Assembly: GCA_025765615.1 (NCBI GenBank)
Contig: JAIVFJ010000249.1
Coordinates: 25,365 to 89,364, forward strand
Length of the DNA stretch: 64,000 nt
DNA from: Zopfochytrium polystomum
Taxonomy: Eukaryota > Chytridiomycota > Chytridiomycetes > Chytridiales > Chytridiaceae
Direction: 5' to 3'
Both the position numbers and the translations under genes were made by a program. Shown piece by piece: positions 21,124 through 32,874 of the stretch (position 1 is its first letter; each line of letters starts with the position of its first letter). The notes below the pieces were generated by a model, which made no database searches, had not been told where the DNA came from, and worked only from the letters and a program-made list of their open reading frames with translations.

Positions 21124-22364
21124 TCAAGCCTTGCTGGGGTCTGCAACTTCGGCTGCATCGTCAGGACCTGGGGGCGGGAGCGGCCCGTCCCCCTGTAGAT
21201 CGAACTCGATGATGAAGAACGGGACGTTCTTCGAGAGAGACTTGCAAATGAGCCGAATCGGCTGGTTCGTCAAATAACGCAGCAGGTTGACATTGATACC
21301 CAAGGTCAGGTCGAACGTGTTGAAGTCGATGAACGGAGCAAAAATCTGCGCAGAACGAACGGAAAAAATAAATTATTAGGGTATTGAATTCGAAACAAAA
21401 AAAAAAAAAAAAAGGGCAGCCGTCCCACCTCGAGGTTGTACACATAATCCGGGGTGAAGCTCATCTCCTCGCGGTTCTGCTTCTTGTTGAAGTACTTTCT
21501 CCTGTCCGCCACACCGTCGGATGGGAACTCCCTGTGGTCAACGCCCGGGAGCAGGAGGTCGTTGACCTCCTTAAGCTCCTTCTCGCCACCCCATTCCCAC
21601 TTGCCCAGAATTTTCTCTGGGTTCTGCTTGACTCCGGAGCCGGGGGCCAGGGCCTTTGACAGCGCCATCGAGACTTCGGGACCTCCAGCGTACAGTGGGG
21701 GCTCTGTGGCAGTGATCGGCTCCTGGGCGGCGCCAAGGATTCGCGATTCTGCCTTGACAACGTTCACCGTGTTCATCGAACACAGCATGGGGCTGTACAG
21801 CCATGGGCGGTCCGAGTACATGTCCGTGATCAGAGCCGGATCGATGTAGTTGGCGAATTTCACGGCCAACCACGCACCGGTGGGTGGACTGACTTTGTGC
21901 TCAAACTCGGCTCCGAACACAACATCTTCGGCAGTGTATTCCTAGTGAAGGAACGAACAAAGGAGATTGAGCCAGGAAGGGGCAAGAGAAAGGGGAAGGA
22001 TCAGATCCATATTTTACAGTAGCTATTTTTGGGAGCATCGTTCCCGTGATCACCCCCCCAAATCGACTGACGGGAATGGCCATACCTGTTTGAAACGGCC
22101 TTGGACCTGCACCGAAAACAAGCGCTTCCTCGTCCCAAAGTAGGGTGTATCAGCGATGGGCGGGGTGTTTTCCGGAGTGGCGCCCCGGAAGTTCTTTACG
22201 CGGACAGCAACGTTCCCGGCAAAGTACGGGCTGTCGATGAAGTGCGGGTTGGTGTCCTCGTTCACATTGTAAGTTTCGAGGGACGAGAGAGATGGACCGA
22301 TGCGGCAGCGGAGAACGCGGCCCTTCCATGCGGGGGCTTCACCGAAAAAGTACTCGTACGCCAT
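21124..22364 (-). CDS. DUF1769 (Duc1-like) protein
   Basis: Three exons on the minus strand: 22086-22364, 21429-21941 and 21124-21345, all in frame; about 337 residues. It begins M-A-Y-E-Y-F-F-G-E-A-P-A-W-K-G-R-V-L-R-C-R-I, followed by N-P-H-F-I-D-S-P-Y-F-A-G-N-V-A-V-R-V-K, R-K-R-L-F-S-V-Q-V-Q-G-R-F-K, D-V-V-F-G-A-E-F, and D-R-P-W-L-Y-S-P-M-L-C-S-M-N-T. These are hallmarks of the fungal DUF1769 family. As I recall it, the fission-yeast member Duc1 binds phosphatidylinositol 4,5-bisphosphate at the plasma membrane; the exact role here is inference. The C-terminal exon has N-L-L-R-Y-L-T-N-Q-P-I-R and ends in a Pro/Asp tail. No membrane helix is seen. Intron 2 contains a run of about 17 A on the plus strand. 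Confidence 0.8.
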
Positions 22365-23034
22365 TGCTCTTTGCGAGTGGACGGTGAGAGGAGAGGGTTG
22401 GGGGAGGGGGTTTGGGAACAGAGGCGAACAGAACCCCGATAGAGATCAGCGAGACCTGCGTATGCGGAAAGTGACGATCAGTTTCCGCAAAAGACTGTTG
22501 GCCTTCCCGCTCAAAGTCGACCGACACTGACGAAGGGGGGAACGGGGTTGTGCGGGGGGTGTGGAGGGTGTGGGTGGGCGATGGATGGGAGGGGAGAAGA
22601 CACGAGATGGGATGGCGTGAGGGAGTGGGGAAGTACCTTTGAGGGGCGGGGGATGGGAAACCGACCGCAAAGAAAATATGAGAAAACCGCAAAAAAAAAA
22701 AAAAAAAAAAACGGAATGAGACAGGAGAGTGCTGCGGAGGAGGGGAAGCAGCAGCAGAGCAGGGTAAGGACAGGGCATGCCCCGATTATGCTGCGGGCTG
22801 GTCGGTATCTATCGCCGGTAATCGGCCCACCCAACAACCCCACCCCCCCACCCAATCCCCCCTCGAGGCTGCCGTTGGAAGCCTCCCTTTCTCTCCATGT
22901 CACCCACTCATTCGACCAAAGGTGACCCACCGGAAGAGTCCGAACTTTTTTTCCTCCGCGCTCCTCCTTTTTTACAAGATTTTTTATTGTTCCGCCACAA
23001 TTCGAGACCCAAAAATTGCTAGGCGGCCGGCGCC
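22365..23034. other. Intergenic between DUF1769 and UNC13 genes
   Basis: G-rich then A/T-rich sequence with a poly(A) run at about 22690-22710. It should contain the DUF1769 promoter (minus strand) and the 3' end of the UNC13 transcript. Long frames here consist of Pro/Ser/Phe runs and are not convincing. Confidence 0.5.
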
Positions 23035-26000
23035 TCACTGGGACGGCTGGGACTGCAAAAGGGTGCGAATGAGCGCGCGGGTGTCTAAATACATCTTGTC
23101 CTCGAGATCGCTAAGGGAAAACCCGCAGTTTCGGCCCTCAATGTCGCAGTAGAAAAATGCCTTCAAGAATTCGAGCGCAATATCGAACACTGAAACTTGG
23201 CGCTGCTCGGCCTCAGTGAGGGGCTGCCGCTTTCCGCTTCGTGCTTCTGCAGTGTTGCGCTTTTTGGACTCGTTTTCCCCTCGCGCCTTTCCGTATGCAT
23301 TCAGATGGTTGTAAATCCGAGTGACGAGTTCGATCCAGATAACCCGGCACACGAGGGACGGCGCGTCCCGCTCCTCGTCCGCCGCCCTCGCCTTGTCGGC
23401 AGGCGTTTCGGGCTGCCCTGGAGTCCGGATCTCCAGGCCTGATGACAACTCGGGGTAATGATCGCGCAAAAACTGATTCAAAAGTGGTCGATCCAAGTTC
23501 TCGTTGAGAAGAGTGAGGTTACGATCAAGATAGACGAAAGCGGGCCTAAACTCCCTTTCTACGCTTGCTTCGGTCACGGGGGGAATGCTCGAGGAGAAAA
23601 ACGATGACTTGTAACCTCCAGCAATTTTGCAGATAATGGAATACACGTATCGAGTCACCTGCAGCGAGGGATTGTCAGAACAGGAGCTCACCACACCACT
23701 ATTTCCACTCGTACCTTGTCCGCATATGTTCGAACCATGGTCTCAGCAGTGAAGGTGAGAATTTGTTTTGACTTCCTCATCCAGAAATCCACATCGGCTA
23801 TCTCGCCATGTCGCATTACACGGACAAGCAGGCGGCCTTGTGGCTCAAGACGAAGCATCACGTCGTGAGTGAGGTAGTCTTCAAACCGAGTCTCTCGTAG
23901 AAAGAGCTTGTCATCATTCGTGCGTCCACATAGGTCCATCCCAACAGGATCTTCATCGTATACGAGGAAATCCAAGAAGGACTGCTGAATGCTTTTCGAT
24001 TTTGGCATGCACAAATCAACCATCTATAAAGCAATCAATAACAATGACTTGGGACAATGGTGTTTGATTCTGCTCAATCCTCCATACCTCGTTCCAAACA
24101 GGGTTCAAGTTTTTGTGAATCGTTTTTGTCTTAGCCTCCATGAGCTCCCGCTTTCCCTCCATAATTACAACGAAAGGGTCGCTTGATGTGAAGTCGCAAA
24201 TTTGAAGGTCGTACGCTCGTACGATTGTAATTGTAAACCAGATGTGATCATACTTTGTCCCCGGATTCACGTAGTCGCGGCGAGTGGCATTTGGATTCAT
24301 TTTGCTCCGACGCTCGTCCAGACCCAGCTCTTCGAAAATGTATTTCAAATGCACTAGGCAACCAATGATGTTATTCAGCTTAATGCAGGACTGCAGAGAA
24401 TTTATCGTTAAGAGACTGAATAGAACAAAACACAAAACTATTTCACCTCTTTGTGAAATTCGACAGGGATGTCATCATTGATTTCCTCCCACTCCTCGAA
24501 GTCTTGCTTCAGAATTTCGCTGTATCTTTGGAGAGATTTTCCCATCATCTACCAATAATGTCAGCGCCATATGAGGGTGCCGATTCAAAGTTACCCGAAG
24601 GAACTTGATAACCATGTCATCCTTCTTTCCAGCAGCAATTCCCTTAAGGTTGGCCATAAACTTGAGACCGTTCGAGAAGAAGCTGAATACGTCGCGAACG
24701 GATACACTGTACATGGTTGTCGGCGCCAGGATGGGAGTATACTGCGAAGAAGGGTTAGCGGAGGAGATAGATGCAAGCAACTCACAGTGTCTGTATCGCA
24801 GGCGTTCTCCGCCCACTGCTCCCAAAGATCGTCTGTGCGATTAAGCCACTCCTGAATGTACGGTCTAAACCACTCTTCAGTGTTGAAGTCAATGCTACCA
24901 TAATGTGTTAGGCTGATTGGCGGAATCTAATGTTTTACCCCAGTTTTATACAATCCACTTTTCTATATAGGTCGGACACTTCGTGGTATAAGCCGTCAGG
25001 ACCAAGTACATCGTCCATCGTCGCATCGTTTCTCTCAAAGTGGTACCTCAGATTCTCCATTTCGACGTTGAAGAGCTGGAGAAACCGTGCTTCCACTTTG
25101 TTTCGAATGTAGAAATTACCGAGAATCGGGTCGGGAAAATGGGTGCTGAACCGATCCAAATCCATACGGATGGAGCGAACGAGTTGCTTAATACGAAGAA
25201 TTTCGTTTTGATTGTTCGTCTGCTGGTCCAATGTAGTGTATCTTGCTAAAATTGCTTCCTTTAACGATTTGTTAGTACAATCAAAGTACAGTATCGAAGA
25301 GCATAACCTCAATTATCGGGATAACTTTGCCCTCGAGATCTTCGGATGCATTATTGTAGGAAATCCACACGGGGTCCTTATTGAGCTTCTCTAAAACATA
25401 GACGGTGTCCGACATTGTTTTCCGCGAAACCATGGGATCTCCTTTCATAAGCTTAACGAAGCCATCAAGATTTGATTTCATCTGCGTCTCGAGTTTACGT
25501 AAAATCGACAAGTATATCTCAAGCTGTAACTTGCGATCAGACTCCTCCAAAGCAATCTTTTGCTCACATCTGACATTCGGCACCGACTAAATTGCTTTGA
25601 CATGTATGCGAAGGTAGTATCCAAGCGGCCAACAATATCGCTGATAGTTAAGATTGACTTCCGGTGCTGGTCAACAGCGGCTTCCATAAGGGCGAATTCT
25701 CGGAACTCTTTGCTCAGGTGCCACCTGATGAGATTCAAATTTAACGCAACACAAAGGTACAACAGCAGTTCTTACCTCATGGCACATTCATTCAATACAT
25801 TTTTGCTGTTCTTCGACAAATCCATATCTTGGGCCTTGTCTCCTTCGGCCGCAGAACTCATGTCGTGCATGAGGCAGTAGCTAAGGATAATTTTGTAGTA
25901 CTTTTTTGGCTCCGGGGGTGAAAAAAGGCTTGTGGATTCATCCAGCTAAAGTCCGTTCAGGGCACAAGAAAAGGATGCAAGCACACCTACAGGCTTCATC

Positions 26001-26868
26001 TTCTGATGCCGAGCAAGGTATGCCCGTCGAAATCCTTGCATTAATGCCAGTTCCTTTTGTCTCCATTCCTCGTAAAGATCAGGGGTAGCAAAGTCTTTCT
26101 CCGGGGCAGACGGAACTGATCGGTTCTCCAATTGTTTCACATAGTAATCCAGCTCACTGAAACCGACGCGCTCGCTGCATGCTGCCCTGACTTGCACGAC
26201 GGCTTTGTTGTGAACCTCCGGCTTCAATTGGAAGACGATGCGAAGCCAGTCTGCCAAGGAGGTAGATGATCCACCTTGAATTCCGTCGGTGGTGGTCAAG
26301 AACTTGAAAAGGTGATTTTTCAGAGCGTCATGACTCTTGAACAGACTATACTCGAATAATGCCTGCGCGTTGGACTCCTTGCTTATCGCCTCCTTTACTG
26401 TCGTAATAAACAGCTCGACAACGGATAGGAACAAAGAATCGGACTCTTTTCCGTCAAGGTTAAGCGATTTCACTTCTTTGTCGCATTCGTTTCCAACAAG
26501 AGTAAGCACAATGGACGGATCGCTCAGTTGCGCTGGGGAAAACGGAGCTGTTTTGGTCAAAAAACTGTATAGATCGAGTTAGAATGTTGGCGTTGCGGTC
26601 TCGTCGACTAAGCCACAGCTCGTACTTTTTGGCAGCTGCTGCGAAACACTGTTCCCGCCGTCGTGGAATCGTCTTCATGACATCGGCGTTCATTTGCAGC
26701 CTGTGGCATTTCAGCATTGATTAAGTTAGCTTGCAGCGACTGAGGAGAAGTCGGGTGCTGTCGATCTTGCCTTCGTCGGAATTCGGTGACTGCACGAGCG
26801 GGAAGGGCTGGGCCGACCCCGACTGGGGCTGGACCAGGTCCACCGGCACTGCCTACGCCAGCATCCAT
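23035..26868 (-). CDS. UNC13-type MUN/C2 exocytosis factor (Ync13-like)
   Basis: UNC13 proteins prime SNARE assembly and vesicle fusion at the plasma membrane; fission-yeast Ync13 acts in exocytosis and endocytosis at division. About ten exons; checked ones are the last (23035-23658) and the one before it (23715-24023). The N-terminus is Pro/Gly-rich (possible start M-D-A-G-V-G-S at 26868). MUN-type helices follow: residues from 25950-26560 (F-L-T-T-T-D-G-I, W-L-R-I-V-F-Q-L), 24935-25760 (I-L-A-R-Y-T-T-L-D, L-N-T-E-E-W-F-R-P-Y-I near 24860). A C2 domain at 23900-24330 shows W-F-T-I-T-I-V-R-A-Y-D-L, S-D-P-F-V-V-I, L-N-P-V-W-N-E and F-L-V-Y-D-E-D. An MHD2-like helical part then ends at 23035. 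C2 lying within the MUN/MHD helices is the Ync13 order. The intron 26701-26770 appears to use a GC donor. N-terminal exons upstream of 26868 cannot be excluded. Confidence 0.78.
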
Positions 26869-27622
26869 GAGTGGAAAGAGACAGCAAATAAGCGCGGCCA
26901 TGTGTGCGCTTTTGATCTCGGCTGCTTCTTTAGCATCATCCCGCCTACGCGTCTTGCGCGTAGTGCGCATGACGGTAGCTATGCGATAGGTAGCCGTCCT
27001 CGCCGACATCTTGCGATCTGTGGCTGTCCAGAAAAAATTCGTGAGACCACGAGCAAATTCGAGCCACCTCAACTGGTTCAGCGCTCCACAAACTTGTCTC
27101 CCAACCTTTCGGGATGCCGTCGCGGGAGCCGCCGCCCTTTTTACCACACTCACTCACTAGTTTCACTCTTCGATTCGATCGACCAGGCCCGAGAAAGAAG
27201 AACCTTCACTAACGATCGCAGTGGCAAATAACAAAAAAGCGTCTTCCCGCAAGAGCTCCCATTGAGGTCGGAAGGTGCTTTTCGTCGGGTCCGCACCATT
27301 TTCGCGCATGTGAGGGACGATGCGTGAATACCAGTGGATCGAGCTGCCTTCTCTGGCCGTGAATTGACCATGAGCTCTAGTATTTGCGCCCGTTGGAGTC
27401 ATCACGCTCTCGAGAACAATCTCGAAACGGCACTGCCTTTCACTGGACATAACTCCTTTGTTTCTTGGACCCATTGCACATTCAGTTCGCAGCTAAGTGA
27501 TAGGGACAGTTACGCATGCCACTGTTGTTAGTGTAACCGAAGAACTAGTGCAATGCAACTTGCGTAAACAAAGACTACCATTGTTTTATTTAGTCCGGAT
27601 AGTAGAGTTGTTTCTCTGTATT
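26869..27622 (-). other. Unassigned stretch between UNC13 and MET2
   Basis: Minus-strand frames at 27163-27474 (starting M-G-P-R-N-K-G-V-M) and 26945-27166 match nothing I know and lack a clear splice path into the UNC13 gene. This is most likely the UNC13 promoter and 5' leader plus the MET2 3' end, or an undetected extra N-terminal exon of UNC13. Confidence 0.35.
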
Positions 27623-29315
27623 TCACCAAAGCAATGCATCGCTTCCCTCAACTTCTCCCGTCGCGCTGGCAACTTCAGGAGTAATCACCTCCCCAGAGCC
27701 GTAGCTATCACTCGCCAAGTGAGGTGCCTGACGTCGGATAAACGCCGAAAGGTGCTTGTTCATCTGATCGAACTCAAGCAGAAAGCCATCGTGCCCTTCG
27801 AAAGAGTGCACAATAATGATTTCCGCGTTGGGTATCAGCTCCGACAATTCGTACTGCTCGGATATAGTGAAGAGTCCGTCCGTTTCCACGCCTTGAATTT
27901 TGTTTGGTCCATCAACTTTGCTCAAAGTAGCAATCAAAACTCACCAATCACAAGTGTTGGCTGCTCTATAGAGCGCAAGACATCTTCGTAATCCCCTCGT
28001 CCCCGTGAAACATCATGCATGTCCATTTTCCGAGTTAGCGCAATGTAGCAGTTGGCGTCAAATCGTTTAATGAACTTCTCCCCCTGATAGCGAAGGTAGC
28101 TCTGGGCGGAGAACACTTCACCGCTCGCAGCACTTGCAACGGCCGCATTTCGAAGGGCCTCGGTTGCGCGCTCAGCTCGGGCAGAAGCGTTTGATTTCGG
28201 AGACTTATTTCCCTCATTGTGTTGAGCCACTGCTTGTTCTGAGGGGGTTGGTGCGACAACTGGGGCAGCCTGTTGACCATTCGGTTTCGAGGTACCCCGC
28301 GGGGTCATTCTGTTTCGGCCGAACCGAGTTTCGAACGAATTCCTCGACCGGTAAGTGAGTAGAGCCTGCATGCGCGCAGCTGCGAGACCTTGGGCAGGAG
28401 GCTGTTTGGTGGTTGACATCAGCAATTCTGCTGGATCTGCAATATTTGTAATCACCACTCACATTTTCATCCGTGTAGTACCCGCTGCCTAAATTTATAC
28501 AACAATCAAGTTAGGCGGCGAGAAGGGAGGATATTGGCCTCACAGAAATTCGGGTCACTGTAGATCGCTTGCCGTTGCGACTCCCCCCAACTAATGCACC
28601 ACGCGGACTGCCTCCCTGAGGTGGCGATCGGAACAATATTCTTTACAAAACTGGCGCCAAAGAAAGCCCACTCCATAACCTTTAATTTACGCGAGTCAGA
28701 CGGTCAGAGAGAGTCTACAGCTGTTACAACTCACTTGCATTCCGCCCATGCTTCCACCGATCACAAATTGAACTTGTCGCACACCCAAAGCGTCCAGAAC
28801 TGCTTTGTGCGCTCTGTTGCACGGGCCGATATTAGCGAGAGCATTTCAGATTATTAAGCAGCAGGGTGCTGTACCGAACGTCGTCCCGACTTGTGGCAAC
28901 AGGAAATTCTGGTCCATAGCGGTCTTTCGAGTCTGGCTTCAACGTCACAGGCGATGCACTCCCGTACGGAGACCCGAGCACGTTGCCACAAAACACGAAG
29001 AAAATGCTGGTGTCGAAAGCTCGTCCTGGTCCTAGCAGCGGCCCCCACCTGCATGGCAAAAACAGGTCGGCATCTCATGGCGGGTTGGGACGCAAGCGAT
29101 CGGCGTGTTGTGATTCTCACCAGTCGCTTACATCGGACGAGCCCGTTAGGGCGTGACAGATGACCATGACATTGTCCTTCTGCGGATTTAGGGTTCCCCA
29201 AGTTTTGTACGCGACGGGGGCCTTCTCAAGAACGACGCCGCAATCGAGCTCCAGCTTGTCGAGGACGTGGACGGACTGGTCCGCGACGAATGACGAGTAC
29301 TCGGAAAACTTCATT
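27623..29315 (-). CDS. MET2: Homoserine O-acetyltransferase
   Basis: Transfers acetyl from acetyl-CoA to L-homoserine, the first committed step to methionine by direct sulphhydrylation. Minus strand, about five exons; borders approximate. Family segments in order: V-A-Y-K-T-W-G-T-L-N, V-I-C-H-A-L-T-G-S-S-D-V, W-W-G-P-L-L-G-P-G-R-A-F-D-T, C-G-N-V-L-G-S-P-Y-G, then G-V-R-Q-V-Q-F-V-I-G-G-S-M-G-G-M (nucleophile Ser), W-C-I-S-W-G-E-S-Q-R-Q-A-I, Y-R-S-R-N-S-F-E-T-R-F-G-R, D-M-H-D-V-S-R-G-R-G, T-L-V-I-G, and the catalytic His in F-E-G-H-D-G-F-L. An insert of about 70 residues rich in Ser/Ala/Pro sits after F-G-R, typical of fungal enzymes. I take M-K-F-S-E-Y at 29315 as start; an in-frame Met at 29485 would add a Pro/Arg-rich leader. 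Shares a divergent promoter with HIS4. Confidence 0.9.
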
Positions 29316-29785
29316 GCCGAGTGGAGGAGGGGTGGTGGTGGTGGCGGTGGTGGTCGGAGTCCGTGGGCGGTCCGGCGGGACTGGTACTTCAGGCGGCGAA
29401 GGGCAAGGCGGGGAGCAAGTGTTGTAGTGGGGGGGTGGGGAGGGGGCAAGCGACGCGAGGATTTGGGGGGGAGGGGCTTCGGCAACGATTGAAATCAGAT
29501 CACCACGGCGCCACGCCCGCCGATTCACGATTCATGGGAATTGGAAATTGCATCATTGACGGCGAATGAAAAGAGACTCGGCGAGGAGACCGGCAGACAG
29601 ACAGACAGGGGTTACCCCGCGTGCGCAGATCGTGTCTGTCCGTCGGTGGTGAGTCGTTCTCGCTTTTTCGGTAGTGTGAAAGAGAAGAAAAGAAAGAAAG
29701 AAAGAAAGAAAGAAAGAACCGATTCGCTTGATCGCTGTTGTTCCACTCGAACCCACCATCTACTCCACCCACCATCCACCCCGTC
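29316..29785. promoter_or_regulatory. Divergent MET2/HIS4 promoter region
   Basis: 470 bp between the two start codons. It contains a G-rich stretch (29325-29475), an (AAAG)n tract of about 28 nt at 29687-29716, and TGAGTCG at 29650-29656, one mismatch from the Gcn4/CPC1-type site TGA[C/G]TCA. Both genes make amino acids, so joint control is plausible, but a single imperfect site is weak support. Confidence 0.5.
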
Positions 29786-32664
29786 ATGCTCGTCGTCAGC
29801 ACGGCCGACCCGCTCGACACCTCCTTCGACGACTATGGAATCGTCGTCGACGCATTCCTCTACCACGGCCCTCCCGCGGCTCCCGCCCTCAAGCCTCGCT
29901 TCGATCGCTGCAACGTGCTCGTGCAAGTTGACCCGCTGGAGCATTTTGTCGCGTCCTCCTCTTCCGACACCCTCGTCGACACATACACCGCCCAGCTGGT
30001 CTCTACCCTCGACGCCGGCGCGTCGAAAGTCGTTGTCCCAGTCGGCGCCTTTTCACCCAGCAATGACCAACGCTCACTGCTCTCGGCGTCATTGAGCAAG
30101 CTGCCCTCTGATCGGCTTGCCCTCCGATTTGAAGTCTCTGGCAACGATGCCACGGACATCCTCGGCGATTTCAGCAATGTCGTCGACACATTCGTGGTCA
30201 GCTTGAAGAAGGGCGCGTCGGAAAGCGAGGAGAGCTATATGTCGTTACTTAAAGATCTTTCGGTGACGTACCTTCAGGCCAACAAGCGTCTTCTGGTGGA
30301 GCTTCCTGCCGCTACATCCGCGGTGGTGGCACTCTTCGATAAGCTTGGAGTCGATGTGGTGGTTCCAACCTCCCGCCTCTCCTCGGGGGATGATTCGAAG
30401 CTGGACGTTGCGGACGCATTTGTGAAGTGTTTGAATTCCGACCGACCAGATGGGCTCTTCCCGACTGTCGTCGTGGACGAGCAAGGGGTTTCGCTTGGCC
30501 TGGCGTATTCATCGGCCAAAAGTATTTCCGAAACGATTCGATTACGTCAGGGTGTTTACCAGTCGCGGAGTAGAGGCCTTTGGTACAAGGGCCAGACCTC
30601 AGGTGCGACACAAGAAGTCGTCAAGATCAAGGTAGATTGCGACAAGGACACTATTCAGTTCGTGGTAGCTCAGAAGTCCCCTGGATTCTGCCACCTCAAC
30701 ACCCGTACATGTTTTGGTTCAGACTCGGGCATTACTGCCCTAATGGACCTTTTGCAAGCACGAAAAATTGAATCTCCTCCTGGCTCGTACACCCGCCGGT
30801 TGTTCGACGATTCGACACTACTTCGAGCAAAGATATTGGAGGAGGCGAACGAACTGTGCGACGCGACGGATAAGGACGATATAGCGTGGGAGACTGCCGA
30901 TCTGATTTACTTCGCGTTGGTAAAATGTGCGGCGAACGGCGTGTCCCTAGCGGACGTCGAGAAGCACCTGGACCGCAGATCGAAGAAAGTGACGCGACGG
31001 CCAGGAAACGCCAAGCCTCCATTCCAGCAGGAGTCTGCAACGAAGCCTCCGGCGCCAGTAACACAAATCCAATCCGCCGCCAAGGAAGCCGAAGCAAAAC
31101 CGGCCCCTCCCGAAATCAAAATGAAATCGTATTCGTTGTCGGCGCTAACTCCCTCTGACCACGCCGCCCTCCTCAAGCGCCCAATCATCGACTCAAAGGA
31201 CATTCAGGCTCGAGTTCTTCCGATCATTCAGGATCTAGAAAATCGCGGCGACGCCGCTCTTCGTGACTTCACTGCCAAATTCGACGGCGTCAAGCTGGAT
31301 GCTGTTGTCATCAAAGCCCCATTCGATCCATCCCTCACCGCGGGCATACCAAGTTCGGTCCGCGAGGCTATTGACAAGGCGTACGAGAACATTCTGGCAT
31401 TCCACGCAGCACAGTTGGAGCAAGCCCCTCTCGTCGTCGAGACGATGCCGGGCGTCACCTGCTCGCGCTTTGTGAGGCCGATCGAACGAGTCGGACTCTA
31501 CGTGCCCGGCGGCACGGCGGTGCTACCGTCAACGTCCCTCATGCTTGGAATCCCAGCGAAGGTCGCTGGATGTTCGGAGATCGTTATAGCCTCTCCTCCA
31601 CGAAAGGACGGCTCTCCTGTTCCTGAGGTTGTCTACGTCGCTGAAAAAGTCGGTGCATCGACCATATTGCTGGCCGGCGGGGCTCAAGCCGTTGCCGCCA
31701 TGGCATTCGGAACTGAGTCAGTACCGAAGGTGGACAAGATTGCCGGTCCTGGAAATCAGTACGTGACCGCGGCGAAAATGATTCTGCAGGTAATTTCAGC
31801 TTCCATCTTTTTTCCCCCCACGAGCGATGCCTTCTTTCTTGACTAATACCGTTATTCTTATTTATTGCAACGCAGAACGACAGCAGAGCCATGATCTCAA
31901 TCGACATGCCCGCTGGTCCCTCTGAACTGCTGGTTTGTTTCAGTTCAATACCACCTCCCCAACTCCTTCACGCATATGGCCAATAAGTTCTGACCGACGG
32001 TCGGCTTCTCCCAGGTGATCGCCGACGAAAACAGCAATCCAGCCTACGTCGCGTCGGACCTCCTCAGCCAAGCCGAACACGGCGGCGACAGCCAGGTCGT
32101 GCTTGTTGCCGTTGCCGTGTCCGCGGGGCACCTCGCGGCGATCGAGCGCGAGGTCAAGGTCCAGGGCGAAGCGCTGCCCCGCGCCGACATTGTGCGCGTG
32201 TCGATTCCAAAGAGCTACATCCTGAACGTCCAAACCCGGGACGAGGCGCTGGCGTTCTCGAACGCTTACGCCCCGGAGCATCTCATCCTGCACATTGACG
32301 ACGCGGAGATGGTTTTGCCCAAAGTTGTCAATGCGGGATCGGTGTTTGTCGGAAAGTGGTCTCCTGAAAGGTGCGCGCGAAGTAATTTGTCGTCTTTTGT
32401 GCTTCGGTTGTTGACACGACCCCGTTTAGTTGTGGAGATTACGCTTCTGGAACGAACCACACCCTCCCCACCTACGGTTACGCAAGAATGTATTCGGGAG
32501 TCAACACCCACACATTCGTGAAGCACATAACCGCTCAAACACTGACTAAAGATGGGTTGAATCGTTTGGGGGATGTTGTCACGACGCTCGCTGAAATTGA
32601 AGGGCTCGAGGCCCACAGAAACGCGGTTGCACTGCGCCTCAAAGATATTCGAAGTTTGCAATAA
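29786..32664 (+). CDS. HIS4: Trifunctional histidine biosynthesis protein
   Basis: Catalyses phosphoribosyl-AMP cyclohydrolase, phosphoribosyl-ATP pyrophosphatase and histidinol dehydrogenase steps in the cytosol. Four exons: 29786-31789, 31876-31932, 32015-32370 and 32430-32664, all in frame; about 884 residues. The N-terminal 230 residues are the fungal-specific leader part. Cyclohydrolase: [22 protein letters not shown] and C-H-L-N-T-R-T-C-F, with the metal-binding Cys/His. Pyrophosphatase: [27 protein letters not shown]. Dehydrogenase: [51 protein letters not shown] (catalytic Glu-His), [11 protein letters not shown]. Domain order matches yeast His4 and Neurospora his-3. The start at 29786 is the Met M-L-V-V-S; an upstream in-frame Met at 29738 is possible. 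Confidence 0.96.
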
Positions 32665-32874
32665 AGAGACATGCTGCAGCCGCTGATTTATTGGGGGCAC
32701 AACAACCTTTGTTTTTTAGATAGTAAATAAGTGCTTTTTCTTGAAAAGGAACTACGTGCTGATAAAGATAGAAAACTGCTTATACCAGAAAATGGAACTG
32801 GGATGCTCATAAAGATAGAAAACATTGTGAGTGAGATAGAGATAAATAAAAACGATGACGGGACGAATCAAAAA

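Noticed and set aside
22511..23038. 175-codon minus-strand frame beside the DUF1769 gene
   Set aside because: Poly-Phe from a poly(A) run and Pro/Ser-rich filler; no family and it lies in the promoter region.
29650..29656. TGAGTCG as a Gcn4/CPC1 operator
   Set aside because: One mismatch to the consensus and only one copy; expected by chance in 470 bp. Mentioned only as weak context.
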